Positions 45,901 through 54,425 are shown, numbered from the stretch's first letter. The stretch: 64,000 bases of DNA from Chryseobacterium polytrichastri (GCF_900142445.1 NZ_FRAV01000011.1:1-64000); one strand, 5' to 3'. Notes: generated by a model from the letters alone, not told the origin. A program made the numbers and translations.

Positions 45901-46604
45901 AAGATTGTGTGAAAGCTCTAACAGAAGGTAATTCTGATTGTGTGATCTTAGACATTGGTGCCTCAAAAGGAAATCAGTATCAGATCATAGAATCTATTAA
46001 AAGTTATGAAGGACTGGAAAACCTGCCAATTATTATTTTTACCGGACATAATTTAACCCAATCAGAAGAGCTTAAAATCAAGCAATATGCAGATTCTATT
46101 GTCGTAAAAACAGCACATTCTTACCAAAGAATTTTAGATGAAGTAGGTTTATTTTTACATTTGGTGGAAGAAAAAAACAACTCAGAAACCATTAAAAACA
46201 AAGTCTTAGGTTCATTAACTGAAGTTCTGAAAGGCAAAAAGATTCTAATCACTGATGATGATGTTCGTAATATCTTTTCTTTAACCAAAGCGCTGGAGAA
46301 ATACAAAGTAGAAGTTGTATTGGCTATGGACGGCAAGCAGGCGTTAGAAAAAATGAAAGAAAATCCTGATATAGACGTTGTGTTGATGGATATGATGATG
46401 CCGGAAATGGATGGATACGAAACTATAAAGGAAATAAGAAAGATGCCATCATTCATGCGTCTTCCTATTATTGCGATCACTGCCAAATCCATGATTGGTG
46501 ACCGTGAAAAATGTATCGCTGCAGGCGCTTCAGATTATATATCGAAACCTGTGGATATAGACCAATTATTATCGTTGTTACGCGTTTGGTTATATGAAAG
46601 TTAA
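42996..46604 (+). CDS. CHASE3-HAMP-GAF hybrid histidine kinase with three receivers
   Basis: The 1202-residue protein has TM1 (about residues 9-28), a periplasmic CHASE3 domain (AETGNRGYQLTGKENFL), TM2 (about 178-198) and HAMP (about 220-275). GAF (about 290-425) and a long coiled coil (about 428-525) follow, then HisKA with H535 (ANMSHELRTPLNS) and HATPase_c. Three receivers complete it: REC1 with Asp864, REC2 (about 937-1050, Asp and Lys retained) and REC3 with Asp1132. Such architectures act as phosphorelay hubs. The cluster also encodes CheR, CheB and two lone receivers. Confidence 0.93.
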   Translation: MPKKIIRNLQFGVSLSLLILIASSIASYVSIQRQTQHRESLSQSRRSITAAKDVLIALLDAETGNRGYQLTGKENFLEPYNRSLNEFPKAIARAKALDLKDKNQLQRLNSLQQNVNSNISNLKHFVENRKKGIVMTQQQVLMSKIYMDKCRLLVRDFVQYEEAQLAIKNKDLNRSSNTTVLFIIFSALAAIVVTIFFYIKLRADLIRRDKLEKQLKAKDLEISRRVSAIQQVANRVANGDYSQKANDNSEDDLGDLVDSLNNMTDSLKKSFDKINKSDWRQKGLAILNESLVGNKSVKEVANKSLAQLIEYGNCINGSLYLFDEGILKLNSVFGLEGNMKKTFELGEGMVGQTFVSEKMQVYNNLHEDDFTVTFASSKIKIYGILLLPIVADGNTIGVLELGSTTNFEEERIDYFAECSRNIGIALSAGKSREKEQQLLEETQAQSEELQVQHSELENLNTELEAQTQKLQASEEELKVQQEELMQANAELEERSRLLEDKNHLIAERNNEIQKKVEELALSTKYKSEFLANMSHELRTPLNSILLLSRLMAENPDENLNEDQVESAKVIQSSGSSLLTLIDEILDLAKIESGKMTLEYENVVIEEVVQDLKNLFKPILKEKGIEFTVEIENNVEKSIETDRLRVDQVMRNLLSNAAKFTTKGSIHLNIKKDPKNNDFIILSVKDTGIGIAEDKQKIIFEAFQQADGSTRRKFGGTGLGLSISREIARLLGGELMLTSKVNEGSEFSLIIPIKAITEAVQPETDQQLMETIREDVEEIQQILEDDELSYTLPVNTLEIPENVPDDRDTISKDDKVILIVEDDINFAKALLKYARLQKYKGVVAVRGDHALSTALQYHPEAILLDVQLPVKDGWQVMDELKSNPQTKHIPVHMMSVLHVKKESLMKGAIDFINKPMALDQMTDVFKKIEEALQKSPQKVLIVEENEKHASALSYYLSNFNISLSVENNVEDCVKALTEGNSDCVILDIGASKGNQYQIIESIKSYEGLENLPIIIFTGHNLTQSEELKIKQYADSIVVKTAHSYQRILDEVGLFLHLVEEKNNSETIKNKVLGSLTEVLKGKKILITDDDVRNIFSLTKALEKYKVEVVLAMDGKQALEKMKENPDIDVVLMDMMMPEMDGYETIKEIRKMPSFMRLPIIAITAKSMIGDREKCIAAGASDYISKPVDIDQLLSLLRVWLYES

Positions 46605-46618
46605 ACAGATAAATTCTG

Positions 46619-46984
46619 ATGAATAAGAAAATTTTAATTGTGGACGATGATCCACGTAATATATTTGCACTTAAATTGACACTGAAGTCAAGGGGTTATC
46701 AAATTGAAAGTTCTACAATGGCACAAGAAGCTATTCAGATCTTACAAAAAGATGACGGAATCAATGTTGTATTGATGGATATGATGATGCCTGAAATGGA
46801 CGGATACGAAGCCATTAAGATCATCCGAAATACCCCATCCATCAGCGGAGTAGATATTATTTCGGTTACGGCGCAGGCCATGCCTGAAGACCGCCAAAAA
46901 TGCTTGGATGCCGGAGCACAGGATTATGTATCAAAACCCATTGATGTCGATCAACTGATAACTGCCATAGAAAAACTATCGTAA
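46619..46984 (+). CDS. Stand-alone response regulator receiver
   Basis: This 121-residue single receiver has DDD near the N-terminus, phospho-Asp in VVLMDMMMPEMDGYEA and Lys in VSKPIDVDQL. The sequence around the Asp is nearly the same as in REC3 of the preceding kinase (VVLMDMMMPEMDGYE), so the two probably arose by duplication and may share a phosphodonor. It has no output domain. It lies 14 bp after the kinase and abuts the cheR start codon. Confidence 0.93.
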   Translation: MNKKILIVDDDPRNIFALKLTLKSRGYQIESSTMAQEAIQILQKDDGINVVLMDMMMPEMDGYEAIKIIRNTPSISGVDIISVTAQAMPEDRQKCLDAGAQDYVSKPIDVDQLITAIEKLS

Positions 46985-47815
46985 ATGCTAGAACCCAGTA
47001 TCGTAAAAGATGAAGAAGTAGAACACTTGATTAAAGATGTGTACGCCATGTACGGATACGATTTTTCCGAATACAGCAGAGCGTCTTTTAAACGTAGGGT
47101 TAATCGTATTTGTCTGATTGACAGATTCACCAGTTTTGCAGAGTTGAGATATACCATCCTTAACGATCCTGAATATCTAAAGCGTTTTGTAGAAGAAATC
47201 ACAGTGAATGTAACCGAAATGTTCCGCGATCCTATCTTCTTTAAAACGTTGCGTGAAAAAATATTGCCGCAATTGGGAACCTATCCGCTGATCAGAATTT
47301 GGGTAGCGGGTTGTTCTACCGGTGAAGAAGCGTATTCTATAGCCATCCTTCTTAAAGAAGCCAATCTTTACCACAAATCATTGATCTACGGAACAGACCT
47401 TAATCCTTCGGTATTGGAAACTGCAAGAGCAGGGGTTTTTCCGTTGCAACAGATGAAATTATATTCTGAAAACTATATGTTATCTGGCGGTAAAAAAGAT
47501 TTTTCAGAGTACTACACGGCCAATTATGACAGTGTACGATTTGATAAAAGTTTACAGGAAAAACTGATCTTATCAACGCACAACTTGGTATCAGACAGTT
47601 CATTTAACAGTTTTCAGTTAATTATATGCCGGAATGTGCTGATCTATTTTGACCGAGGATTGCAGGAACGTGTTTTCCGTCTTTTTGATGATAGTCTGGA
47701 GAATTTAGGGTATTTGGCTTTGGGATCAAAAGAAACGCTAAGATTTTCTAATTTAGACAAATCTTATCATCAGGTAGAGGATCAAAAAATCTGGAAAAAA
47801 CTGGATCATCATTAA
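46985..47815 (+). CDS. cheR: CheR-type protein-glutamate methyltransferase
   Basis: The 276-residue protein has the helical CheR N-domain (about residues 8-70) and a SAM-binding Rossmann domain with WVAGCSTGEEAYSIAI near residue 105. GTDLNPSVLETARAG and LIICRNVLIYFD follow. CheR methylates glutamates of chemoreceptors using S-adenosylmethionine. No chemoreceptor, CheA or CheW is nearby, so the substrate here is probably a different coiled-coil signalling protein, possibly the adjacent hybrid kinase. The ATG follows the receiver's stop codon directly. Confidence 0.92.
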   Translation: MLEPSIVKDEEVEHLIKDVYAMYGYDFSEYSRASFKRRVNRICLIDRFTSFAELRYTILNDPEYLKRFVEEITVNVTEMFRDPIFFKTLREKILPQLGTYPLIRIWVAGCSTGEEAYSIAILLKEANLYHKSLIYGTDLNPSVLETARAGVFPLQQMKLYSENYMLSGGKKDFSEYYTANYDSVRFDKSLQEKLILSTHNLVSDSSFNSFQLIICRNVLIYFDRGLQERVFRLFDDSLENLGYLALGSKETLRFSNLDKSYHQVEDQKIWKKLDHH

Positions 47816-47826
47816 ATGCCTTTAGC

Positions 47827-48399
47827 ATGAAATCAAAAAACACAAATACAGAATTAATCGTCATTGGAGGATCTGCAGGAAGCTTGCAGGTGATTCTGGA
47901 AATGGTTAAAAACCTGAATAAAGAATTGACTTTTCCTATTGTACTGATTGTTCACAGAAAGGCAGGCTCTACAAGTATCCTTCCTGTTTTGTTACAGCAG
48001 TTTTCATCAAGAAAAGTCGTTGAGATTGAGGATAAAACAGAAATTCAAAACAACATATTATACATCGTTCCCGCAGATTATCATTTGTTGTTTGAAAATA
48101 AAAAACTCATGTCGCTGGACAGTTCAGAAAAAATGAATTATTCTCGACCGTCCATTGATGTCACCTTTAAATCTGCCGCAGAAATTTATGGTGAAAATCT
48201 TATCGGAGTTTTACTCTCCGGTGCTAATGCAGACGGTGTGGAAGGTTTAGGTTATATTAAAAAAAATAACGGCCAAGTATGGATCCAGGATCCGGAGACT
48301 GCAGAAGTAGATTATATGCCGAAACATGCGGTGGATGAAATTGAATATGATCTGATTATTACCCCAGATAATCTGGCAGATTATATTAATCAATTATAA
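47827..48399 (+). CDS. cheB: CheB-type methylesterase domain protein
   Basis: The 190-residue protein is the CheB catalytic domain alone, without the usual N-terminal receiver. Catalytic residues are visible: Ser16 in GGSAGS, His43 in VHRKAG and Asp136 in SGANADG. CheB removes methyl groups or deamidates glutamine in receptors. Here it is 11 bp downstream of cheR, so both halves of the adaptation cycle are present without a receptor. Control may come from the lone receivers acting in trans, which is inference. Confidence 0.9.
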   Translation: MKSKNTNTELIVIGGSAGSLQVILEMVKNLNKELTFPIVLIVHRKAGSTSILPVLLQQFSSRKVVEIEDKTEIQNNILYIVPADYHLLFENKKLMSLDSSEKMNYSRPSIDVTFKSAAEIYGENLIGVLLSGANADGVEGLGYIKKNNGQVWIQDPETAEVDYMPKHAVDEIEYDLIITPDNLADYINQL

Positions 48400-48438
48400 A
48401 AAATAAAAGAAAAAACTTAGGATTTAAATAGAACTGCT

Positions 48439-48801
48439 ATGAGTAAAAAGAAAATTTTGATTTTCGATGATGATACAACTATTCTAGAAGTAATTACCAT
48501 CATCTTTGAAGAGAACGGATATGAAGTCGAAATTTCAGAAACCTCTCATGATATCGTAGAAAAAGTAACCAAGTATCAGCCGGATGTTATCCTGATGGAT
48601 AATTGGATTCCAAAAATTGGAGGTGTTGAGGCTACAAAGCTTTTGAAAAGTCATGAAGAATTCAAACATATTCCTGTGATTTACGTTACCGCAAACAATG
48701 ATATTGTAGCATTGGCGAAAGAAGCTCAGGCTGATGATTATGTGGGGAAACCTTTTAACCTTGATGATTTAGAAGGAAAAGTAGCTAAATATTTAGGCTA
48801 A
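48439..48801 (+). CDS. Stand-alone response regulator receiver
   Basis: This 120-residue single receiver has DDD at residues 10-12, phospho-Asp in VILMDNWIPKIGG, and Lys in VGKPFNLDDL. It is the last gene of the kinase/CheR/CheB cluster, 39 bp after cheB, and a 16-bp-stem terminator follows. It has no output domain and so probably signals by protein contact or shuttles phosphate. Confidence 0.9.
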   Translation: MSKKKILIFDDDTTILEVITIIFEENGYEVEISETSHDIVEKVTKYQPDVILMDNWIPKIGGVEATKLLKSHEEFKHIPVIYVTANNDIVALAKEAQADDYVGKPFNLDDLEGKVAKYLG

Positions 48802-48817
48802 AACAAGAGATCATTTA

Positions 48818-48866
48818 ATACAATAAAGTCCCTCACTCATCAGTAGGGACTTTATTGTATTTTGAC
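48818..48866. terminator. Strong intrinsic terminator of the signalling cluster
   Basis: A perfect 16-bp stem pairs ATACAATAAAGTCCCT (48818-48833) with AGGGACTTTATTGTAT (48845-48860), followed by TTTTG. The convergent gene at 48904 may also use it. Confidence 0.88.
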
Positions 48867-48903
48867 TAATTACGGTACAATGTGTTATTCTTAATTCAGT
48901 AGT

Positions 48904-49212
48904 TCAAGAATCTGAACTCTTTAAATATTCTATTTCCTTTTTCAAATCAGTAACATTATGATTCATATTGTTAAGACTTAAAATAAGTGCTGTTAAAAAC
49001 ATCTTTATTCTTGGATTACTGGTAATCTTATCTGAAAATGTGGGAACAATAATTCTTGTTTTTGAAACAATATTCTTAGCTAAAATATATTCGTTAAAAA
49101 GATTGATATCTAAATTAAAATTCTTTCTAATACTTAAAACTAAATATTCATATACCAGATATTTATTTTCTTTATGATCGATCATTTTGTGAGTTTTGAT
49201 ATCATAATACAA
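48904..49212 (-). CDS. Hypothetical protein, 102 residues
   Basis: I recognise no family. The 102-residue frame is lysine- and asparagine-rich, has no signal peptide, and ends in a short coiled-coil-like stretch (NHNVTDLKKEIEYLKSS) after a hydrophobic helix (MFLTALILSLNNM). It lies between the terminator of the signalling cluster and the antiporter gene. Codon use is more AT-rich than its neighbours, so it may be a recent acquisition or a marginal gene. Confidence 0.5.
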   Translation of the reverse strand: MYYDIKTHKMIDHKENKYLVYEYLVLSIRKNFNLDINLFNEYILAKNIVSKTRIIVPTFSDKITSNPRIKMFLTALILSLNNMNHNVTDLKKEIEYLKSSDS

Positions 49213-49264
49213 GTAATATCTGTGCCAAAATGATTTCTAATTAAATAAGCTCTAAGTTCACTGA

Positions 49265-50848
49265 TTATAAAAGCCTTATACGCTCTTCTTCCAAATCAAT
49301 TTGGCGAATTTGCCAATTGATGTATTCTTCATGCAATTCAGGATCTTTGTTTAAGGTAGCTAAAAACTGACGCTGACTTTCCAAGACTTCTAAATAATTT
49401 TGTTTAGAACTTTCCGGCATCCTCAGGTTTTCCGGCTGGCTGATCTTATGCTCCCACACAGCAATCATTTTTTGTAGATGAGGGTCTTTATACAAACCTT
49501 TTTCATGCTTTTCTTTTAATAAACGTATTGTCTCTACTACAAGATGATTTTTCACTCGTGTCTTTGCTTCTTCTTCAGATAATTCTCTGGCAAAATTAAA
49601 AAGATTGGAGCGCTTAATAATATAAGGAAGCGTAAGCCCCTGAATTAAAAGTGTTAATAAAATAACGACAAACGTTACAAATAAAATAAGGTTTCTATGA
49701 GGAAAAGCTTCACCACTTGGTAAGGTTAAAGGGATTGATAAAGCCGCAGCCAAGGATACCACCCCTCTCATTCCTGTCCAACCTAATAATAAAGGCATAG
49801 CAAATCTTCTTTTTTTACTGATGTCACTCCCGAATCTAAGGCTTGGTCTGAATATAATAGTGGCTATCATCGCTCCATAAGAAGAGATCATTCTTGTACC
49901 AATTAAAATAGCTGTAACCGCCGCTCCGTAAAGAATAGCTCTATTGAGAGGTATCCCATCTTCCCGCAAGCCTTTTACCACCTCAGGAAGAGCCAAACCA
50001 ATAATCATAAACACGATACCATTGAGAATAAAAATTAAGGCTTCCCAGAAGCTCGATCCTTTTATTCTGCTGGAACTGCTTAAAAAAGACAATCTTCTGG
50101 TGGATAAAAATAAACCGCCTGCCACCACGGCCAATACTCCCGAGCTGTGCATTTGTTCCGCTGCCCAATACAACAGATAAGGTTCAACAAGCGTAAACAC
50201 AATATCTGAAGGCGCATCGGTAGGCAATCTTTTATGAGCCTGCATAAATAACCATCCTCCCAAAAGCCCGATGCCAATACCTCCAATTACCATCCATGAG
50301 AAATCTACAATAGCTGTTTTAAAAATAAACTGTCCGGTACCCACAGCCACCAAAGCAAATCTTACAATAATTAATGATGAAGCATCATTCAGTAAACTTT
50401 CACCTTCTAATATAGCAGAGGTGGATTTAGGAATTTTCACAAATTTCATAATGGCTCCGGTACTTACGGCATCAGGAGGCGAAACAATACCACCCAATAA
50501 AAAGCCTAACGCCAAGGTAAATCCTGGAATAAAATAATTGGTAAGCAACGCAACAGTGAGCGCAGAGAAAAACACTACTATAAAGGCAAAACTACTAATG
50601 ATACGCCACCACTTTTTCATTTCTTTAAAAGAGATAGTCCATGATGCTTCAAACAAAAGCGGGGGTAAGAAAATAAAAAAGATCATATCCGGATCTATCT
50701 GAATTTTAGGAAGCCCCGGAATAAAACTAATCATTAAACCTACCACTACCAGAAGTATAGGATAGGCAATTCTCAATTTATCGGCCAGCATTTCTATCAA
50801 TACAATAACTACGATAAGGGCCAACATGAAAGGTAATAACTCGTGCAT
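49265..50848 (-). CDS. Na+/H+ antiporter, CPA1/NhaP type
   Basis: The 527-residue protein has about 12 membrane segments, then a cytosolic tail (about residues 410-527) rich in charged helix. The core shows FLPPLLFEASW, GGIVSPPDAVSTGAI and EGESLLNDASSLI, the ion-binding region of CPA1 exchangers. It exchanges cytosolic Na+ or K+ for protons at the inner membrane and contributes to pH and salt homeostasis. It is monocistronic and is followed on its strand by the hypothetical gene at 48904. Confidence 0.93.
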   Translation of the reverse strand: MHELLPFMLALIVVIVLIEMLADKLRIAYPILLVVVGLMISFIPGLPKIQIDPDMIFFIFLPPLLFEASWTISFKEMKKWWRIISSFAFIVVFFSALTVALLTNYFIPGFTLALGFLLGGIVSPPDAVSTGAIMKFVKIPKSTSAILEGESLLNDASSLIIVRFALVAVGTGQFIFKTAIVDFSWMVIGGIGIGLLGGWLFMQAHKRLPTDAPSDIVFTLVEPYLLYWAAEQMHSSGVLAVVAGGLFLSTRRLSFLSSSSRIKGSSFWEALIFILNGIVFMIIGLALPEVVKGLREDGIPLNRAILYGAAVTAILIGTRMISSYGAMIATIIFRPSLRFGSDISKKRRFAMPLLLGWTGMRGVVSLAAALSIPLTLPSGEAFPHRNLILFVTFVVILLTLLIQGLTLPYIIKRSNLFNFARELSEEEAKTRVKNHLVVETIRLLKEKHEKGLYKDPHLQKMIAVWEHKISQPENLRMPESSKQNYLEVLESQRQFLATLNKDPELHEEYINWQIRQIDLEEERIRLL

Positions 50849-50907
50849 ACTTTCGAAATACTATTTGAATTAAATAAATTGGATAACAACGTATGAAGCG
50901 TTGGTAT

Positions 50908-51054
50908 TTATAGGATTGAACATTCTGAACAAGAACTGTCCTTCACAAAGATTAAAATCTTACTTTTTACAGTATCATCTTGCACCTTTGCTTTCTTTTC
51001 ACCACACGATAAGAATATCATTGGGATAATCTGAATACGTTTATTTTTTATCAT
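50908..51054 (-). CDS. Possible very small lipoprotein, 48 residues
   Basis: A 48-codon minus-strand frame begins MIKNKRIQIIPMIFLSCGEK, with basic residues, a hydrophobic stretch and LSCG as a plausible lipobox. The mature part would be about 32 residues with a CSEC motif near the end. The frame is short and the region AT-rich, so it could be chance. No homologue is known to me. The rest of the 50849-51331 spacer holds only the terminator at 51249. Confidence 0.35.
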   Translation of the reverse strand: MIKNKRIQIIPMIFLSCGEKKAKVQDDTVKSKILIFVKDSSCSECSIL

Positions 51055-51248
51055 AATAATGTGTTTATCTAAAATAAAAATCAAACAAAACCCTAGAAGT
51101 TACTGAAATACGCTTGGTATTACAATTAGATATTTTGATTTTATGATGATAAAAATACTATTTTAATAGATAATTTTCAAAAAAAACAAACAAACTTAAC
51201 TTATTTCCACACCATTACCCAAAATACAAAAAACTACAACCATCAAAA

Positions 51249-51282
51249 AATAAAGAGTCTCCTGATGAAACTCTTTTATTAT
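51249..51282 (-). terminator. Terminator after the second LytTR regulator
   Basis: AATAAAGAGT (51249-51258) pairs with ACTCTTTTATT (51270-51280). Read on the minus strand, the hairpin is followed by a T-rich run, about 50 bp past the regulator stop. Confidence 0.65.
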
Positions 51283-51331
51283 TCGCAATCGAAGTAGAAA
51301 TAAAAAAAAACTGAGCTCTTACACTCCATAA

Positions 51332-52096
51332 TTATACATCATTAAGCCATTTCAATAATTTCGTTTTTTTCTCTTTACTTACTATAATTTCTTTATCAAA
51401 AGATAATTTCAGTTGCAATTTCAGCTTTCTGGGAAAATATTCTAAAGCTTCCAAAACTGCCTCCTTATTAATGAGAAACTGTCTATTGGCTCTAAAAAAA
51501 TTGGAACCTATTTTACTTTCTACTTCTTCCAATGTGTCTGGTATAAAATATATTTTTCCAGAAAAAAGATAGAGGCGGCAAACCTCATCTTCTAAATAGA
51601 ACATCGCAATTTTATCTAATCCTACAGGCAGATAACGGTCTCTGTGTTTTATCATAAATGTTCCCGTTTCTTGTAACTTATAGCTATCAAGAACCTTCAT
51701 TACAGCATCATATTGCTGTATGACATCCTTCGCTAATGCTGTTTTTAGAAGGCTGTATTTTTGTATTGCTTTATCTAATACATTTTTATCATATGGCTTA
51801 AGAATATAATCAATCCCGTTTGTTTGAAAAGCTTCAATAGCATAATCGTCAAAAGCTGTACAAAAAACAATAGGAACATTGATTTCTATATGACTAAAAA
51901 TCTGAAAACTCAATCCGTCTCCCAATTGAATATCGCTAAAAATGAGATCAGGCTGTGGGTGATTAGAAAAATATTCTATTGATTCGCTAACCGAACTTAA
52001 AACAGCCTGCAACTCTATATCCGGTTTTATCTGCATTAATGTTGAATACAAATCTTCAGCAACAAGCGTTTCATCTTCAATAATTATAATCTTCAT
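51332..52096 (-). CDS. LytTR-family response regulator
   Basis: The 254-residue protein has a receiver domain (EDE near residues 7-9, phospho-Asp in LIFSDIQLGDG, Lys in ILKPYD). A LytTR DNA-binding domain follows (about 150-250, with FMIKHRDRYLPVGLDKI and FFRANRQFLINKEAV). Its ATG overlaps the kinase stop as ATGA, so the two are translationally coupled. It is the second such pair in the window, distinct from that at 10.1 kb. Its targets are unknown. Confidence 0.93.
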   Translation of the reverse strand: MKIIIIEDETLVAEDLYSTLMQIKPDIELQAVLSSVSESIEYFSNHPQPDLIFSDIQLGDGLSFQIFSHIEINVPIVFCTAFDDYAIEAFQTNGIDYILKPYDKNVLDKAIQKYSLLKTALAKDVIQQYDAVMKVLDSYKLQETGTFMIKHRDRYLPVGLDKIAMFYLEDEVCRLYLFSGKIYFIPDTLEEVESKIGSNFFRANRQFLINKEAVLEALEYFPRKLKLQLKLSFDKEIIVSKEKKTKLLKWLNDV

Positions 52097-53124
52097 TGGT
52101 CAAGGAATTTAAAACGTACAGAAAATTCTTTTCCATTATTCTTCACAATAATATCCTCCTCAGTAAGCAACCGATATCTTTCTGCTAAGTTACTAAGACC
52201 ACTTTTCAAGGAGGTTTCTTTATAAAACTTCGGGTTAATATTATTAGAAACTTCTATACCATTTCCCGATTGATGAATCTTTATATGTAAAGGTAACTGA
52301 GCGGTTAATACATTATGTTTAATTGCATTTTCCAGCAATGGCTGTAATGAAAAAGAAGGTATTTTTCCTTGTAAGGATTCCTGATCTTCAATAATAATTT
52401 GCCAATCCAGAGAGGCTGTAAATCTTATTTTCTGCATTTCGAGATAGTTGATACAAATTGAAAGTTCATCTTCCAAAGTGGCTATAAACTTATTATTATG
52501 AGAAACTGCAACCCTTAAGAAATCAGAAAGCTGCAAAAGATAATGCTCTCCCATTTCAGGATCTTTTTTATAAAGGATTTTCAAAGTACTCAAAGCATTA
52601 AACAAAAAATGAGGCTGAATCTGTTCTTTCAAAACAAGATTCTCTGCTTCTGTATTTTTCATCTGAAGTCTATAATTTTCAAGGTCAGCCTGTATCTTTC
52701 CCCGGCGAACAATCACAAAGTCATGTAATGCTAGAATAATCGTATTAATAACCACCGAAAACATTAAATACATCAATACCCTGCTCAATTCATTAAGCCC
52801 CCATGAATTTCCCGACAGCAATACCATAATTTCCCAAAGCAGAAAATAAAGGATAATTCCAATCCCAAAGCTCAATGTATAACGCCAAAATTTAAATGCA
52901 TTATTTTCATATCTCGCTGAGCAGTATTTGAGAATAAAAGCTTGAGCAAAACTCGTCAAAAAAATATATGCCCCACTTTTAAATGCAATATATGGCATCT
53001 TAAAATGCTCCAATGTAAGAAATAGAAAAGAAAAAACAAATGTAACTCCCGAAAGAAGGTAATTCATCTTATAAATTTCCCGAAGACTTTTGGGTGTTAT
53101 TAATTTATTAATATTACTAAGCAT
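52093..53124 (-). CDS. LytS-type sensor histidine kinase
   Basis: The 343-residue protein has four membrane segments in the N-terminal half (about residues 20-145) with no large periplasmic domain. A coiled-coil linker leads to the His_kinase box LKEQIQPHFLFNALSTLK, and a degenerate HATPase with PLLENAIKHNV and SGLSNLAERYRLL follows. Unlike the kinase at 10.8 kb, this one keeps the standard HFLFN. It is co-transcribed with the LytTR regulator through an ATGA overlap. Confidence 0.92.
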   Translation of the reverse strand: MLSNINKLITPKSLREIYKMNYLLSGVTFVFSFLFLTLEHFKMPYIAFKSGAYIFLTSFAQAFILKYCSARYENNAFKFWRYTLSFGIGIILYFLLWEIMVLLSGNSWGLNELSRVLMYLMFSVVINTIILALHDFVIVRRGKIQADLENYRLQMKNTEAENLVLKEQIQPHFLFNALSTLKILYKKDPEMGEHYLLQLSDFLRVAVSHNNKFIATLEDELSICINYLEMQKIRFTASLDWQIIIEDQESLQGKIPSFSLQPLLENAIKHNVLTAQLPLHIKIHQSGNGIEVSNNINPKFYKETSLKSGLSNLAERYRLLTEEDIIVKNNGKEFSVRFKFLDQ

Positions 53125-53354
53125 CTTTGTAACTATTTATCTAAAAAAATAAGCAACAACATTGCGATTAAAAATCTAAATCAGAGTTCCCTCAATTTGC
53201 TTATCAAATATATAACAATACATTTTTACATGAGAAAAATGAGTGTGATAAATGACAGATTTCTAATTAACCTTAATTCGGAATCTAAAATATTTAACCC
53301 GAACTAAGGCTAGTTTTAAACGCATCTTTTTTTAATAATTGATTTTTTTAATTA

Positions 53355-53957
53355 CTAAAAAATATAGAACACTCCGGCTTGAAACACACTGTTTTTAAAA
53401 TCCGATTTTACAGCAGAAGAATTGAATTTGCCTACATCTGTAAAGCCTTGGTAATATCTCGCACCAATACCTAAACCTTTTAAAGAACCTCCTTTAAACT
53501 GATAGCCAATTCCTGCAGCAACCCCCGCATCTATTTTGTCTGCAAATTTGTCAAACCCTGTATTCTTAGCATCCTCTATCAACATATTCACCTGTGGTCC
53601 TACCTCAGCATAAATTCCAATATTAGAATGATATTTTACAAGGATGGGAACAGATAAGTAAGACAGTTTTAAATCTTTCTCCAACCCTAAAAGGCTGTTC
53701 TTTGTCTTTGCTCCTTGTGTTGAATACAAAAACTCTTCTTGTATAGACCATTTATCTGCCAACTTAAAATTAACAATAAGTCCTCCATGAAATCCAGCCA
53801 ATCCCTCCGTATCAAAACCAGCATCAGTAAAATTACTATAATTACCTCCCGCTTTCACCCCGAAACTAAGACGCTGCATAATATTTCCTAATGTACTTTG
53901 TCCAAATGACATTTGTGATGCAACCAATGCAAAACCAACTAAAAATAACTTTTTCAT
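53355..53957 (-). CDS. Outer-membrane beta-barrel protein (PorT-like)
   Basis: The 200-residue protein has a signal peptide (about residues 1-19, ending SFGQ). An eight-stranded-type barrel follows with the start LSFGVKAGGNYSNF and a terminal aromatic strand FQAGVFYIF, matching the outer-membrane beta-barrel family (PF13568). Such proteins are abundant in Bacteroidota and few have known roles. A -7 element, TACATTTG (minus strand 53991-53984), lies 27 bases upstream of the ATG. It is monocistronic. Confidence 0.85.
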   Translation of the reverse strand: MKKLFLVGFALVASQMSFGQSTLGNIMQRLSFGVKAGGNYSNFTDAGFDTEGLAGFHGGLIVNFKLADKWSIQEEFLYSTQGAKTKNSLLGLEKDLKLSYLSVPILVKYHSNIGIYAEVGPQVNMLIEDAKNTGFDKFADKIDAGVAAGIGYQFKGGSLKGLGIGARYYQGFTDVGKFNSSAVKSDFKNSVFQAGVFYIF

Positions 53958-53983
53958 AATGATAACATTTATAAATAACTCTG

Positions 53984-53991
53984 CAAATGTA
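53984..53991 (-). promoter_or_regulatory. -7 element for the outer-membrane barrel gene
   Basis: The minus-strand TACATTTG is a perfect TAnnTTTG element. No clear -33 partner is visible at the usual distance. Confidence 0.5.
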
Positions 53992-54084
53992 TCGTGCTGA
54001 ATTTCTGCTACATCGAAAAATCAAGCGGAAACGGACAAAAAAGAAACTAAAGCGGATTTTTGAAAATATACTCTCTATCACAAA

Positions 54085-54425
54085 GCATAAAAGCCTGTGA
54101 TAAATTTCTAAATTTGATTTTTGTATACCATTCAAATCTTTATCTAAATCACATTCTTTAAGTTTTTTTTTAAAGATAATATACTGATGATGTGTTTTTC
54201 TAACGCAAAGCTTTAGCTTTATTATGCATATTTTCAGGGAGCAAAGGATAGAATCAACTTCATTGATTCGTCGAAGCGTATGAATAAACAGCTTCATCAG
54301 CGACGAAGTCGCATTACTTTGCCCACTTAAAATAAAGCAAAATTATTCATCAACTTTGCGTTAATCTTTTTAATCAAAAAATAATTTCAAACATGACCTA
54401 TTGAATTTTGTCAATAAAAAAAATG
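54085..54425. repeat. MITE-like repeat B, copy 2 (inverted)
   Basis: Read on the minus strand, this matches 3860-4170 nearly throughout, including AACGCAAAG/CTTTGCGTT, the CTTCG-looped hairpins and the flank GGTATACAAAAA. The end corresponding to ATTTAAACAGGTTC is degraded (ATTTATCACAGGC). A 143-codon minus-strand frame reaching 54297 crosses this repeat and the barrel gene and is not a real gene. Confidence 0.8.

Noticed and set aside
41515..48801. Classical chemotaxis operon
   Set aside because: CheR and CheB are present but CheA, CheW, receptors and flagellar or gliding genes are absent in the window.
53866..54297. A 143-codon minus-strand reading frame
   Set aside because: It overlaps the barrel gene's signal peptide and continues through repeat B; the translation has no protein-like pattern.
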